This document shows, one piece after another, positions 25,221 through 33,591 of a DNA stretch of 64,000 bases. Origin of the DNA: Pseudomonas fluorescens (GTDB lineage: Bacteria; Pseudomonadota; Gammaproteobacteria; Pseudomonadales; Pseudomonadaceae); assembly GCF_902497875.1 (NCBI RefSeq), contig NZ_CABVHY010000018.1, positions 62,001 through 126,000 of the forward strand. Direction: 5' to 3'. Under the pieces are notes generated by a model. That model saw nothing but the letters and a program-made list of their open reading frames with translations, ran no database searches and was not told the origin of the DNA. The position numbers were made by a program, and so were the translations under genes. Numbering within the stretch: the stretch's first letter is position 1; the number at the start of each line of letters is the position of its first letter.

Positions 25221-27272
25221 ATGCCCGCTACCAATCCTCTCTTGCAGGCTTATGTCCTGCCCCCCTATTCGGCAGTACGCGCCGAACATCTTGTGCCCGC
25301 CATCGAGGCCATCATCGCCGATAACCGCCGGGTAATTGCAGAGATTATTGCCAGTCAATCCGATCTCCCGACCTGGGATGACCTGGTTCTGGCCATGGAT
25401 GAACTGAGCGCTCGTCTTGATGAAGCGATGGGGGTCATAAACACACTTGGCCTGGTTGCGCACGAGGGCAACGCCTGGAGTGAGGCAAGCAGTACATGTT
25501 ACGAAGCAGCCGCTCTGTTCAAAGCCGAACTTCAGCATAATCACCTGCTGTTCCAGGCTTACCAACGGTTGGCGAACAGCCCGCAGGCAGTGAATTTCGA
25601 TGCGTCGCGCAAAGCGGTTCTGAACAAAGTACTGCGAGATTTTCGTCTGTCAGGCATTACTCTACCCCTGGACCAGCAGCAAACCCTTGCACGGCTGAAC
25701 CATGAAATCTCCGCGCTCGGAAATTTGTTTCTTGCCCAGTTGGAGAGCGCTGATCGTGCCTGGAGCAAGCACGTCGAGGATGAGGCTGACCTGGCAGGTT
25801 TACCGGAGACGATAAAACAACGCATGGCGGTAAAAGCGCTGGAGGCAGGTCATGAGGGTTGGCTGATTACCCTGGACCAGGACACCTATCGGCAGGTCAT
25901 GACCTATGCCGAGGACCGCGCCTTGCGCGAGGAGCTTTTTATCGCCTACGTCACACGGGCGTCTGATCAAGGTCCGTATGCCGGTCAGTTCGACAACACG
26001 CCAGTGTTGGAATTGCTGCTTGCAGATCGTCACGAAAAAGCCAGGGTACTCGGTTATTCAAACTTCATGGAGTTGAGCCTGGCGACCAACATGGCTGACT
26101 CGCCCGAGCAGGTGGCGAGCTTTCTGCGTAGACAATTGGCCGTCGAAAAACCGCGTTTCTCTCGAGAGGCACAGGAGCTCAAAGCGTTTGCCGGTGAACA
26201 TGGCATCGCTGACCTGCAAGCCTGGGATCTTGATTTTTTTGCACAGAAGCTGCGTCAAGAGCGTCATGGGGTTTCCCAGGAGCAGTTTCGCGCCTACTTT
26301 CCTTTAGAGGGTACTTTGCGCAGGCTAGCGCTCTTTGCCGAGCGGTTGTTTGGTATCGAGATTGTCGAGCAAAAGGACTTCAGCCGCTGGCATGACCGAG
26401 TGCGTCTTTTCCAGATCAAAGAACATGCCGAGGTGATTGGGCATATCTATATCGACCCTTATCAGCGCCAGGAAGCGAAAGATTTTGCCTGGACAGCCAC
26501 CGCACGAAACCGTCGTATCACCGCCGAAGGTCGGGTCAAGCTGCCGATTGCCATTCTGTACGGCAATTTCGTTGAGGGCGTGGCGGGTCAGCCCTGCCTG
26601 TTGGATCATCGACAGCTGAGAACGCTGTTCCATGAGTTTGGCCACTGTTTGCAGCAGGTGCTGACAGTGACCCCTTACTGGCCGTTATCGGGAATTACAG
26701 AGTTGGGGCGTGACGCCGCAGAGTTCGCCGGGCAGGTATTTGAGCGTTGGTGCCTGTCGCGTGAGTTCCTGATCTGGCTGGCGGCCCATCATCAAACCGC
26801 GGAGCGACTGTCCGAGGCAGAGGTCGATCTGCTGTTGGCATCGACGGCTACGCAAACCAGTTGGGAAACCGCACATTTGTTGATGGGGGCGTTGTTCGAC
26901 TTTGAACTGCACCGCAGCCATGGCGACGGTCGAAGTGTGCAAAGTGTTTTTGAAAGTGTGCAGAGCGAAATCGCGCATGTGCAATTTCCGGCCTACGCGC
27001 GCTTTGCCAATGGGTTCGATTATATGGTTACCGGCTATGGGGCCTCGGTCTATGCCTACATCTGGTCGGATGTTCTCGCCACTGAGGCTTTCAAGAAATT
27101 TCAGAAGGATTGGGTATTCAACGCTGACACCGGGAAAGCTTTGCGTGAGGCTATTTTCGCGCCGGGCGATTCACGGCTGCTTTTCGAATCACTAGAGAAG
27201 TTTCTCGGCCAGCCGCTGGCTGCTGATCTATTTTCACGCGAGACCGTATTGTCAGAAACCTCTCGGAGTTGA
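25221..27272 (+). CDS. Diverged second oligopeptidase A paralogue (M3 family)
   Basis: This 683-aa protein is a same-length paralogue of the PrlC encoded just upstream, recognisable from MPATNPLLQAYVLPPYSAVR onward. The zinc site is kept (LFHEFGHCLQQVL and Glu in DAAEFAGQVFERW), so it is probably an active peptidase. Differences cluster around the active site: GINGVAWDAVELPSQ of PrlC becomes GITELGRDAAEFAGQ, and the tyrosine loop GYYSYKW becomes SVYAYIW, losing the tyrosine equivalent to Y609 of thimet oligopeptidase. The ATG at 25221 has AAGGAAGA before it and is preferred over 25188. A 60-base sample (26221-26280) has 31 G/C against 36 in an equivalent PrlC sample, a mild shift. Confidence 0.88.
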   Translation: MPATNPLLQAYVLPPYSAVRAEHLVPAIEAIIADNRRVIAEIIASQSDLPTWDDLVLAMDELSARLDEAMGVINTLGLVAHEGNAWSEASSTCYEAAALFKAELQHNHLLFQAYQRLANSPQAVNFDASRKAVLNKVLRDFRLSGITLPLDQQQTLARLNHEISALGNLFLAQLESADRAWSKHVEDEADLAGLPETIKQRMAVKALEAGHEGWLITLDQDTYRQVMTYAEDRALREELFIAYVTRASDQGPYAGQFDNTPVLELLLADRHEKARVLGYSNFMELSLATNMADSPEQVASFLRRQLAVEKPRFSREAQELKAFAGEHGIADLQAWDLDFFAQKLRQERHGVSQEQFRAYFPLEGTLRRLALFAERLFGIEIVEQKDFSRWHDRVRLFQIKEHAEVIGHIYIDPYQRQEAKDFAWTATARNRRITAEGRVKLPIAILYGNFVEGVAGQPCLLDHRQLRTLFHEFGHCLQQVLTVTPYWPLSGITELGRDAAEFAGQVFERWCLSREFLIWLAAHHQTAERLSEAEVDLLLASTATQTSWETAHLLMGALFDFELHRSHGDGRSVQSVFESVQSEIAHVQFPAYARFANGFDYMVTGYGASVYAYIWSDVLATEAFKKFQKDWVFNADTGKALREAIFAPGDSRLLFESLEKFLGQPLAADLFSRETVLSETSRS

Positions 27273-27281
27273 TTTCGTCGT

Positions 27282-27923
27282 TTAAGCGTCGGCGGTTTTG
27301 AACCAGCGTTTCATCGAACAGATAGCGAACGGGCTGGTGCTACATGTTCCATTGACCAGCGCAGTGCGCAGTTTTTCGACGTCGACCTGCATCATGTAGC
27401 GAATGCCATCCTTGAAGTGGGTGCTATCCCCGAAGCCGCCTTGGGTCATTTCATTCAAGGCGTCCTCTTTGCTCCAGTCCTGCACCACCACGCGGTACAT
27501 CGCGGCCATCAGGCCGGTGCGATTCGATCCATGTTTGCAGTGCATCAATACCGGGCCTTTGCTTTCGGCGGCCTGTATCGCGCGTATTGCGGCCAGTACG
27601 TCGGCGTCATCGACATGCTTGGTTCGATAAGGCAGTTGCACCTGGCTGATACCCGGCGTCGCTAACCAGCTTGAGTCCGGTTCCGGCAAGAAGTTGATCA
27701 CTGTTGCGACGTTGAGCCTTTTCAGCAAGGGGATGGCGTTTTCATCGGGTAAAGCGCTGCGGTAGAGCGTCGGGGACATCTGGTACAGGTTGTACTGCAC
27801 TTCGACGGGTTGCGCCCATTCAGCGGAGCGGGTCGACGGAGCTTCGTCGGTTTGAACCTGGGCCGTCGCAATGAGCGCCATGAAAGAAAGACACAGTCCG
27901 AGGATGATGCGGATTTTCGACAT
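27282..27923 (-). CDS. tpbA: TpbA-like periplasmic tyrosine phosphatase
   Basis: A 213-aa precursor with a signal peptide (IILGLCLSFMALIATAQ) and a dual-specificity/tyrosine phosphatase domain. The P-loop is LMHCKHGSNRTGLMAA (Cx5R) and the general acid region is TKHVDDAD. Stretches such as YQMSPTLYRSALP and GGFGDSTHF match what I remember of P. aeruginosa TpbA, which dephosphorylates the diguanylate cyclase TpbB/YfiN and lowers biofilm formation. Whether the same target exists here cannot be seen in the window. The gene converges with the second oligopeptidase, ten bases apart. Confidence 0.83.
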   Translation of the reverse strand: MSKIRIILGLCLSFMALIATAQVQTDEAPSTRSAEWAQPVEVQYNLYQMSPTLYRSALPDENAIPLLKRLNVATVINFLPEPDSSWLATPGISQVQLPYRTKHVDDADVLAAIRAIQAAESKGPVLMHCKHGSNRTGLMAAMYRVVVQDWSKEDALNEMTQGGFGDSTHFKDGIRYMMQVDVEKLRTALVNGTCSTSPFAICSMKRWFKTADA

Positions 27924-28122
27924 GCGTGAGACGCCGTGAGCAAGGGGCTAATCGAGCGGAGTATTAGCCCGGACCGAATAAAGACCCGTGAGGTGGAGGT
28001 CAAAGAATTGTGAAGCCGGGGGAAGCTAATTTACGTAGCGATAATATCTATCTGATACTGGCTGATGTGCTTTGGCAAATAACGAAACATAATTTAGGGT
28101 TGTCTGGTCGATGTAAATAGAT

Positions 28123-28149
28123 CCCCGCGCGAAGAAACTTCGCGCGGGG
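28123..28149. terminator. Strong terminator hairpin downstream of the 101-aa gene
   Basis: A perfect 12-bp stem CCCCGCGCGAAG/CTTCGCGCGGGG around AAA. On the plus strand TTGATGCGTTTTTTG follows; on the minus strand ATCTATTTA follows. It lies after the minus-strand 101-aa gene and before tpbA's promoter. Confidence 0.75.
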
Positions 28150-28204
28150 TTGATGCGTTTTTTGTTTGGGCTGCATGTATTGTTAAAAATGTTTTCAGCA
28201 CTTA

Positions 28205-28510
28205 TCAAGGGTTGACGATGCTGGAGTAAGCCACAGCCAGCGCGAGAAGCTTGGCCTTATCGTCGTCGTCAATAACCCGGTTGCCGTCAACGTCCGTCGG
28301 ATTGGTGCGGATGCTGAAGGTGCGGCCGCCATCGCTGGAGACGGCGGTTAGAAAGGTAGAGTCGACCAGGGTCTCGGTTTGCATTTCGTTTTCTGCATCC
28401 CAACCCAACTCTTTTCGCGCCAGTTGCATTGAAACTTGTGCTTCATTTGGATTGACAAGGGTGGGGGCCAGCAGTTGCATGAAGATACCGCGTTGATTAA
28501 AAAACGACAT
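28205..28510 (-). CDS. Hypothetical 101-aa protein with an EF-hand-like loop
   Basis: I do not recognise the family. The notable feature is residues 73-84, DVDGNRVIDDDD, which place Asp or Asn at positions 1, 3, 5, 9 and 12 and Ile at position 8 of a canonical 12-residue calcium loop, similar to EF-hand or dockerin loops, though the usual glycine at position 6 is Arg. The following KAKLLALAVAYSS could be the exiting helix. No signal peptide is evident. A later ATG (residue 11, MQLLAP) could be the true start; neither has a strong ribosome binding site. The gene stands alone between its terminator and the divergent radical SAM gene. Confidence 0.55.
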   Translation of the reverse strand: MSFFNQRGIFMQLLAPTLVNPNEAQVSMQLARKELGWDAENEMQTETLVDSTFLTAVSSDGGRTFSIRTNPTDVDGNRVIDDDDKAKLLALAVAYSSIVNP

Positions 28511-28641
28511 GACTTGATACCTGTATGTTTATTTAGTGATGTTGCGTTGGAGTAAAACTAACCATAGTTGGTATCAGGGGGCGCGCCGCACCAATATGTG
28601 TCGTTGTTTTTCTATGTAAACTTTTCGAGGGCTCGAATAAT

Positions 28642-28676
28642 AGAGTGTTTCGAACTCCTATAATCTGAAACACTCT
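28642..28676. repeat. Inverted repeat enclosing a TATAAT box
   Basis: AGAGTGTTTC and GAAACACTCT are perfect 10-bp arms around 15 bases that contain TATAAT at 28659-28664. A second small hairpin GTGCCG-aa-CGGCAC follows at 28680-28693. The layout suits an operator over a promoter, but the matching -35 is poor. Confidence 0.5.
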
Positions 28677-28718
28677 GGAGTGCCGAACGGCACTGGCCAG
28701 AATGAAGGCACTCGGATA

Positions 28719-28734
28719 CTGTATGTGCATACAG
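28719..28734 (+). promoter_or_regulatory. LexA (SOS) box before the radical SAM gene
   Basis: CTGTATGTGCATACAG fits the LexA consensus CTG-N10-CAG with symmetric TAT/ATA flanks. It lies 18 bases before the radical SAM start. A TACTGT overlapping the box, with TGGCCA 17 bases upstream, may be the promoter that LexA would block. Confidence 0.8.
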
Positions 28735-28751
28735 CTAACGAGGTCCGCTTG

Positions 28752-29810
28752 ATGTCGACTCCCTTGCCCCCTCGCGGACGCGGCACCGCCACCAATCCGC
28801 ACAACCGCTTCGCACCGAGCCGCTCGGTCGCCGAGGACGACGGCTGGTATCAGGAGGTGCCTGAAACCCAGGGCACCGAAGTGCGCATCGAGACGGCGAA
28901 AACCATCATCACGCGCAACACCTCGCCGGACCTGCCCTTCGATCGTTCGATCAATCCCTATCGTGGCTGCGAACACGGTTGTATCTACTGCTACGCACGG
29001 CCCAGTCATGCCTATTGGGACCTGTCGCCGGGGCTGGATTTCGAGACCAGGCTGATCGCCAAGACCAACGCGGCCGATTTGCTGGAGCAGCAACTGTCGA
29101 AGCGCGGCTACCAATGCGCGCCGATCAACCTCGGGTCCAATACCGACCCTTATCAGCCGATCGAGCGCGAGTACAGAATCACTCGCCGAACCCTGGAAGT
29201 GCTGCTGCGCTATCGCCACCCCGTGACCATCATTACCAAGGGCTCGCTGATTCTTCGTGACCTGGACCTGTTGACCGAGCTGGCGCAGCAGAATCTGGTG
29301 GCCGTGATGATCAGCCTGACCACGCTCGATGATGAACTCAAACGTATTCTGGAACCGCGGGCCGCTGCGCACAAGGCACGGCTGCGGGCGATTCGGGTGA
29401 TGCGCGAGGCGGGAATCCCGGTGGGCGTGCTGTGTTCGCCGATGATTCCGATGATCAACGACAGCGAACTGGAAAGCCTGCTCGACGAAGCCCATGCCGC
29501 GGGAGCACAAAGCGCGGCCTACATGATGCTGCGCCTGCCGCTGGAGGTCGCGCCGTTGTTCGAGGAGTGGCTGGCCGCCCACTACCCGCAGCGTGCAGCC
29601 CATGTGCTGAGTCTGATTCGCCAAAGCCGTGGCGGTGAGTTGTATGACAGTCGCTTCGGCGCACGCATGCGGGGTGAAGGGCCGTTTGCCGATTTGCTGG
29701 CGCAGCGCTTCGCCAAAGCCATTAAACGGCTTGGGTTGAATCGACGGGAGGGTTTCAATCTGGATTGCGAGGCTTTTTGCCCGCCGGGCGGCCAGATGTC
29801 GTTGCTTTAG
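28752..29810 (+). CDS. Radical SAM protein of the PA0069 / SplB-like family
   Basis: The 352-aa protein has the radical SAM cluster motif CEHGCIYCYAR (CxxxCxxC) near residue 75, preceded by DRSINPYRG, and a strand pattern like COG1533, the family related to spore photoproduct lyase. LGSNTDPYQPIE and TIITKGSLILRDL are typical of it. In P. aeruginosa the orthologue PA0069 is, as I recall, part of the LexA regulon, and a LexA box is present here too, pointing to DNA damage. The reaction is unknown. I chose ATG at 28752 (MSTPLPPRGRG) because a GAGGT site precedes it and an earlier ATG at 28680 would read through the LexA box. Confidence 0.87.
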   Translation: MSTPLPPRGRGTATNPHNRFAPSRSVAEDDGWYQEVPETQGTEVRIETAKTIITRNTSPDLPFDRSINPYRGCEHGCIYCYARPSHAYWDLSPGLDFETRLIAKTNAADLLEQQLSKRGYQCAPINLGSNTDPYQPIEREYRITRRTLEVLLRYRHPVTIITKGSLILRDLDLLTELAQQNLVAVMISLTTLDDELKRILEPRAAAHKARLRAIRVMREAGIPVGVLCSPMIPMINDSELESLLDEAHAAGAQSAAYMMLRLPLEVAPLFEEWLAAHYPQRAAHVLSLIRQSRGGELYDSRFGARMRGEGPFADLLAQRFAKAIKRLGLNRREGFNLDCEAFCPPGGQMSLL

Positions 29811-30054
29811 GGGGAATTAGCCTATCGTTGAAGAGTACCAACAAACACCAGGTTTATACTCGGGTCACTTTTTCAATGACGTGGAACCAGCATGCTAGAG
29901 CGCTCGATTCAGTTTGAGTTAAGTTTCGGCAGTTACCTTGTTCATCGAGTGACCGGTTGGTCGCGGTCGGTGGGCTGAGTGTTTTTTAACCTGCCACTGG
30001 CCTCGTGCCGGATAAAACCGGAAAATCCCTTTAATTCGTCAAAGAGGATGAACC

Positions 30055-30786
30055 ATGAGTGACAAGGATAAACAGCCGTTGGCTGCGTCGGCTTCTACCC
30101 TCCCGGAGGCCGAAAGCGCCGATGCGGCGCTGCAGCATATCGTTGACGGCTTCTTGCATTTCCATCACGAGATTTTCCCGCAGCAGGAAGAACTCTTCAA
30201 AAAACTCGCCACGGCCCAACAGCCAAGGGCGATGTTCATCGCGTGCGCCGATTCGCGCATCGTCCCTGAATTGATCACTCAAAGTGCCCCGGGCGATCTA
30301 TTCGTGACCCGCAACGTGGGTAACGTGGTGCCGCCTTACGGGCAAATGAACGGCGGCGTATCCACCGCCATCGAGTACGCCGTGCTGGCGCTGGGCGTGC
30401 AGCACATCATCATTTGCGGGCACTCCGATTGCGGTGCGATGCGCGCAGTGCTCAATCCGCAAAGCCTGGAGAAAATGCCCACGGTCAAAGCCTGGCTGCT
30501 CCATGCGGAAGTGGCCAAGACCATGGTGCAGGACAACTGTGATTGTGCCGACGAAGCAGAAAGCATGCATGTGCTGACTGAAGAAAACGTCATTGCCCAG
30601 TTGCAGCACTTGCGCACTCACCCATCGGTGGCCTCGCGCATGGCCAAAGGTCAGCTGTTTATCCATGGCTGGGTCTACAACATCGAAACCAGTGAAATCA
30701 AAGCCTACGACGCGGACCAAGGGTGTTTCCTGCCGCTCGATGGCAGCCATCCGATTCCCGTTGCGACGCCCAAAGCGCGCTTCTAG
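30055..30786 (+). CDS. can: Beta-class carbonic anhydrase
   Basis: This 243-aa cytoplasmic zinc enzyme interconverts CO2 and bicarbonate. Zinc ligands and catalytic residues are in FIACADSRIVPELI (Cys, Asp, Arg) and IIICGHSDCGAM (His, Cys). The N-terminus holds a helical arm with HHEIFPQQEELFKKLA. An AAAGAGGATGAACC site precedes the ATG. It is followed after 93 bases by a SulP transporter gene, a pair conserved in Pseudomonas and consistent with bicarbonate uptake and use. Symbol is by family; Pseudomonas genomes often hold several beta-carbonic anhydrases. Confidence 0.92.
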   Translation: MSDKDKQPLAASASTLPEAESADAALQHIVDGFLHFHHEIFPQQEELFKKLATAQQPRAMFIACADSRIVPELITQSAPGDLFVTRNVGNVVPPYGQMNGGVSTAIEYAVLALGVQHIIICGHSDCGAMRAVLNPQSLEKMPTVKAWLLHAEVAKTMVQDNCDCADEAESMHVLTEENVIAQLQHLRTHPSVASRMAKGQLFIHGWVYNIETSEIKAYDADQGCFLPLDGSHPIPVATPKARF

Positions 30787-30879
30787 ATCTTCCTAACTAC
30801 CCCGGTGTGGTTCAGCCGTGGCTGCTGATTCAGCGGTCAGGGCTTTGCCACGCCCGAAGAAAGCCTCGGGAGAGTCTTC

Positions 30880-32421
30880 ATGCGTGCTGCGCAATTAAAA
30901 GCTGTTCTGCCACGGGAGCTGTTGGCTTCGGTGGTGGTGTTTCTCGTCGCCCTGCCCTTGTGCATGGGTATCGCTATTGCTTCTGGCATGCCGCCGGCCA
31001 AAGGCCTGATTACCGGGATTATCGGTGGTCTGGTGGTCGGTTGGCTGGCGGGCTCGCCGCTCCAGGTCAGCGGCCCGGCTGCAGGTTTGGCGGTGTTGGT
31101 GTTTGAACTGGTGCGTCAGCATGGAGTGGCCATGCTCGGGCCGATTCTGCTGCTGGCCGGGTTTCTGCAATTGGTCGCCGGACGTTTGCGTCTGGGGTGC
31201 TGGTTCAGGGTCACGGCACCGGCGGTGGTCTACGGGATGCTCGCCGGGATCGGCGTGTTAATTGTGTTGTCACAGATCCATGTGATGCTCGATGGCGCAC
31301 CCAAGCCGTCCGGGATGGATAATCTGACGGGCTTCCCCGCTGCTCTGGCTCAGGCATTGCCGACGCTCGGCGGCGGGCTTGGCTGGCAGGCTGGGCTGCT
31401 CGGGCTGTCGACGATTCTGGTGATGTGGCTGTGGGACAGGTTACGTCCACAGTCGTTGCGGTTTGTTCCTGGAGCCCTGCTCGGCGTCGGTCTTACGACC
31501 GTTGCGAGTCTTGTCCTCGCGCTGCAGGTCAAACGCGTCGAAGTACCGGCCAATCTGGCAGACGCGATTGATTGGCTGCGACCGTCCGACTTGCTCAATC
31601 TGGCCGATCCCAATCTATTGATCGCGGCGTTCGCCGTGGCCTTTATCGCCAGTGCCGAAACGCTGTTGTCGGCCGCGGCGGTGGATCGCATGCACAACGG
31701 ACAGCGTTCGGATTTCGATCGGGAACTGTCGGCACAGGGCGTTGGCAACATGCTCTGCGGCCTGCTCGGTGCGCTGCCAATGACCGGGGTGATCGTACGC
31801 AGCTCGGCGAATGTGCAGGCTGGCGCGACCACACGGCTCTCGGCAATATTCCATGGCCTATGGCTACTGGCTTTTGTTGTGCTGCTGTCGAGTGTGTTGC
31901 AAAGCATTCCGGTGGCCAGTCTGGCCGGGGTGTTGGTCTACACCGGGATAAAGCTGGTCGACCTCAAGGCTTTTCGCGGGCTTGGCCGTTATGGCCGGAT
32001 GCCCATGCTGACCTACGCAGCCACCGCCTTGGCAATCATCTTCACTGACTTGCTGACCGGCGTGCTGATTGGTTTTGGTCTGACCTTGGCGAAACTTGCG
32101 TGGAAAGCATCGCGGCTGAAAATCAGCCTGATCGATCTGCCCCCTGAGGGCGAAATGGAGTTGCGCCTGGTGGGTGCGGCGACCTTTCTCAAAGTGCCTG
32201 CATTGACTCAGGTGCTGGGGACCATTCCAGCGGGTGTCACAGTGCACGTGCCGTTGAGTAACCTGAGTTACATCGACCATGCCTGCCTTGAGCTGCTGGA
32301 AGAATGGGGCCGGGCCAATGCGGCCAAAGGCTCGAAGCTGGTGATTGAGGCGCGTGGCTTGAAGCGCCGACTGGAGGGGCGATTGCGCACGACGGCCGGG
32401 ATGGGGTCGGCCGCAGTCTGA
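30880..32421 (+). CDS. SulP-family anion transporter
   Basis: A 513-aa polytopic inner-membrane protein of the SLC26/SulP family. The N-terminal membrane domain includes LPLCMGIAIASGMPPAKGL, PLQVSGPAAGLAVLVFEL and FIASAETLLSAAAVDRM, and the C-terminal 100 residues form a reduced STAS-like domain (FLKVPALTQVLGTIP, LSNLSYIDHACLELLEEW). Members move sulfate, bicarbonate or other anions. Pairing with a carbonic anhydrase upstream favours bicarbonate here, an inference from context. A CGGGAGAG site precedes the ATG. Confidence 0.88.
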   Translation: MRAAQLKAVLPRELLASVVVFLVALPLCMGIAIASGMPPAKGLITGIIGGLVVGWLAGSPLQVSGPAAGLAVLVFELVRQHGVAMLGPILLLAGFLQLVAGRLRLGCWFRVTAPAVVYGMLAGIGVLIVLSQIHVMLDGAPKPSGMDNLTGFPAALAQALPTLGGGLGWQAGLLGLSTILVMWLWDRLRPQSLRFVPGALLGVGLTTVASLVLALQVKRVEVPANLADAIDWLRPSDLLNLADPNLLIAAFAVAFIASAETLLSAAAVDRMHNGQRSDFDRELSAQGVGNMLCGLLGALPMTGVIVRSSANVQAGATTRLSAIFHGLWLLAFVVLLSSVLQSIPVASLAGVLVYTGIKLVDLKAFRGLGRYGRMPMLTYAATALAIIFTDLLTGVLIGFGLTLAKLAWKASRLKISLIDLPPEGEMELRLVGAATFLKVPALTQVLGTIPAGVTVHVPLSNLSYIDHACLELLEEWGRANAAKGSKLVIEARGLKRRLEGRLRTTAGMGSAAV

Positions 32422-32450
32422 CATAGATCCCGAGTTTTTCGGTGACGGCA

Positions 32451-32532
32451 AGCCTGCGGCAGCTCCTACGCCGACCGCGCATACCTTTGGATTATCAGGG
32501 GTACGCTAAATCTGTAGGAGCTGCCGTAGGCT
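32451..32532. repeat. REP pair (REPIN), GTAGGAGCTGCCG type
   Basis: AGCCTGCGGCAGCTCCTAC at 32451-32469 is the inverted partner of GTAGGAGCTGCCGTAGGCT at 32514-32532 (18 of 19 match). The same core occurs twice near 44.3-44.7 kb. It lies between two convergent genes and may help end both transcripts. Confidence 0.8.
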
Positions 32533-32571
32533 GCGATCTGTTCAATGCCAGATGCCCGCAAAGGGCATTGG

Positions 32572-33219
32572 TCAGGCCGGCTTATCGAGCTCCAACTCTA
32601 CGCCCAGTTGGCGCGACAGGCATGGCCAGCGCTTCCACGCCGCTCCGGTGTCGGGGCTGGCCAGTTTGTCGCGGTAAGTCTCGACAGACTCCAGCGCGAA
32701 GCTCTCTTCGTTGAGCATTTCGTCTACGGCGTGATGCACCGCCTCATCCAGTTGGTTGGCGAATTCTTCGCCGATCAGTTGGTGGGTGATCAGGTTGGCG
32801 ACAGTCATATCCAGCGGGATCAATGGCTGACCGAAATGCTTGATGTAGAGATCGTTGACCTCTTCAACCAGACGATGGGCCAGGTAGGCTTCATCCAGCA
32901 GGCTATCGAGGCCTTCATGGCCGGCCAGGATTGCTGGAGGCTGGATGAAAAACTGCTCGGCGATCTTCAGAACAGGTTTGATCTGATCTTCGATGCCGGC
33001 TTCACGCGCCACTTCGTTGGCCGCGTCGAGCAGGTCCGGGACTTGTTCTATATAAGCCGCGACAAAACGAGTCAAAACACCCTTGGCATCGCCATCAGGT
33101 AACTGGATGGCCGGGTGAAGGTGCGGTAGTTGGGTTTCCAGCTGACGCGTCAAATGGCCGGTTTCGGCTTCATGTTGAAGGGCACGTTGAATCTGCTCGC
33201 GCAATGCGGCGGTGTTCAT
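32572..33219 (-). CDS. Conserved hypothetical 215-aa soluble protein
   Basis: The protein begins MNTAALREQIQRALQHEAET and is predominantly helical and acidic, with no signal peptide or membrane segment. I recognise no domain. It occupies the place of PA0104 between the SulP and cox genes in PAO1, so it is likely conserved. The ATG at 33219 has CTGGAG before it; the frame is open to 33294 but that extension (hydrophobic, cysteine-containing) looks non-coding. It is divergent from the cox operon across 372 bases. A link to respiration is not supported by sequence. Confidence 0.7.
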   Translation of the reverse strand: MNTAALREQIQRALQHEAETGHLTRQLETQLPHLHPAIQLPDGDAKGVLTRFVAAYIEQVPDLLDAANEVAREAGIEDQIKPVLKIAEQFFIQPPAILAGHEGLDSLLDEAYLAHRLVEEVNDLYIKHFGQPLIPLDMTVANLITHQLIGEEFANQLDEAVHHAVDEMLNEESFALESVETYRDKLASPDTGAAWKRWPCLSRQLGVELELDKPA

Positions 33220-33591
33220 GAAAACTCCAGGAAACGAGGCAAAGAAATAGGGAAGACATAAGTTAGCTTGCGTGCAAAAAAAGCTTAGACGCATTTGTCA
33301 TAATTATTTCATGGTTATATGCCTAGGTTATATCCATTTGCCACCATTCGTCAGGTATCCCTTTGCCACCATGGTCTTTGGCGCAGGAAGCACCTGTCTC
33401 AGCTGATTTACCCGATCGCATTGCGAGGTCTCAGTCGCTGTCTATACTCGGGTCTGTATGGAGTTAGCCGATAACGCCCGACTGCACGTGCAGCCGAGGT
33501 TTGGCGGTTTGAGTTCGTAGTCTGGGGCAGCCGCTTCCTTGGCCGTTGGTGAAAGCCGGCGGGATAAAAAGAACGATAAGGGGAACCCGCA
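33220..33591. other. Divergent control region before the cox operon
   Basis: No gene is seen in these 372 bases. The 33296-33330 part is AT-rich. Two copies of TATCC(A/C)TTTGCCACCAT lie at 33331-33347 and 33356-33372. The coxB ribosome binding site AAGGGGAAC lies just before 33592. The cox promoter must be here, but no consensus box could be assigned. Confidence 0.5.
33331..33372. repeat. 17-base direct repeat upstream of coxB
   Basis: TATCCATTTGCCACCAT and TATCCCTTTGCCACCAT differ at one base and are separated by eight bases, giving a 25-base period. Such spacing can seat two regulator molecules on nearby faces of the helix; the regulator is unknown. Confidence 0.6.

Noticed and set aside
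28026..28208. 60-aa minus-strand frame downstream of the 101-aa gene
   Set aside because: It runs through the strong terminator stem at 28123-28149.
29892..29978. 28-aa frame MLERSIQFELSFGSYLVHR... before the carbonic anhydrase
   Set aside because: Short, weak ribosome binding site and no recognisable feature; could be a leader peptide but unsupported.
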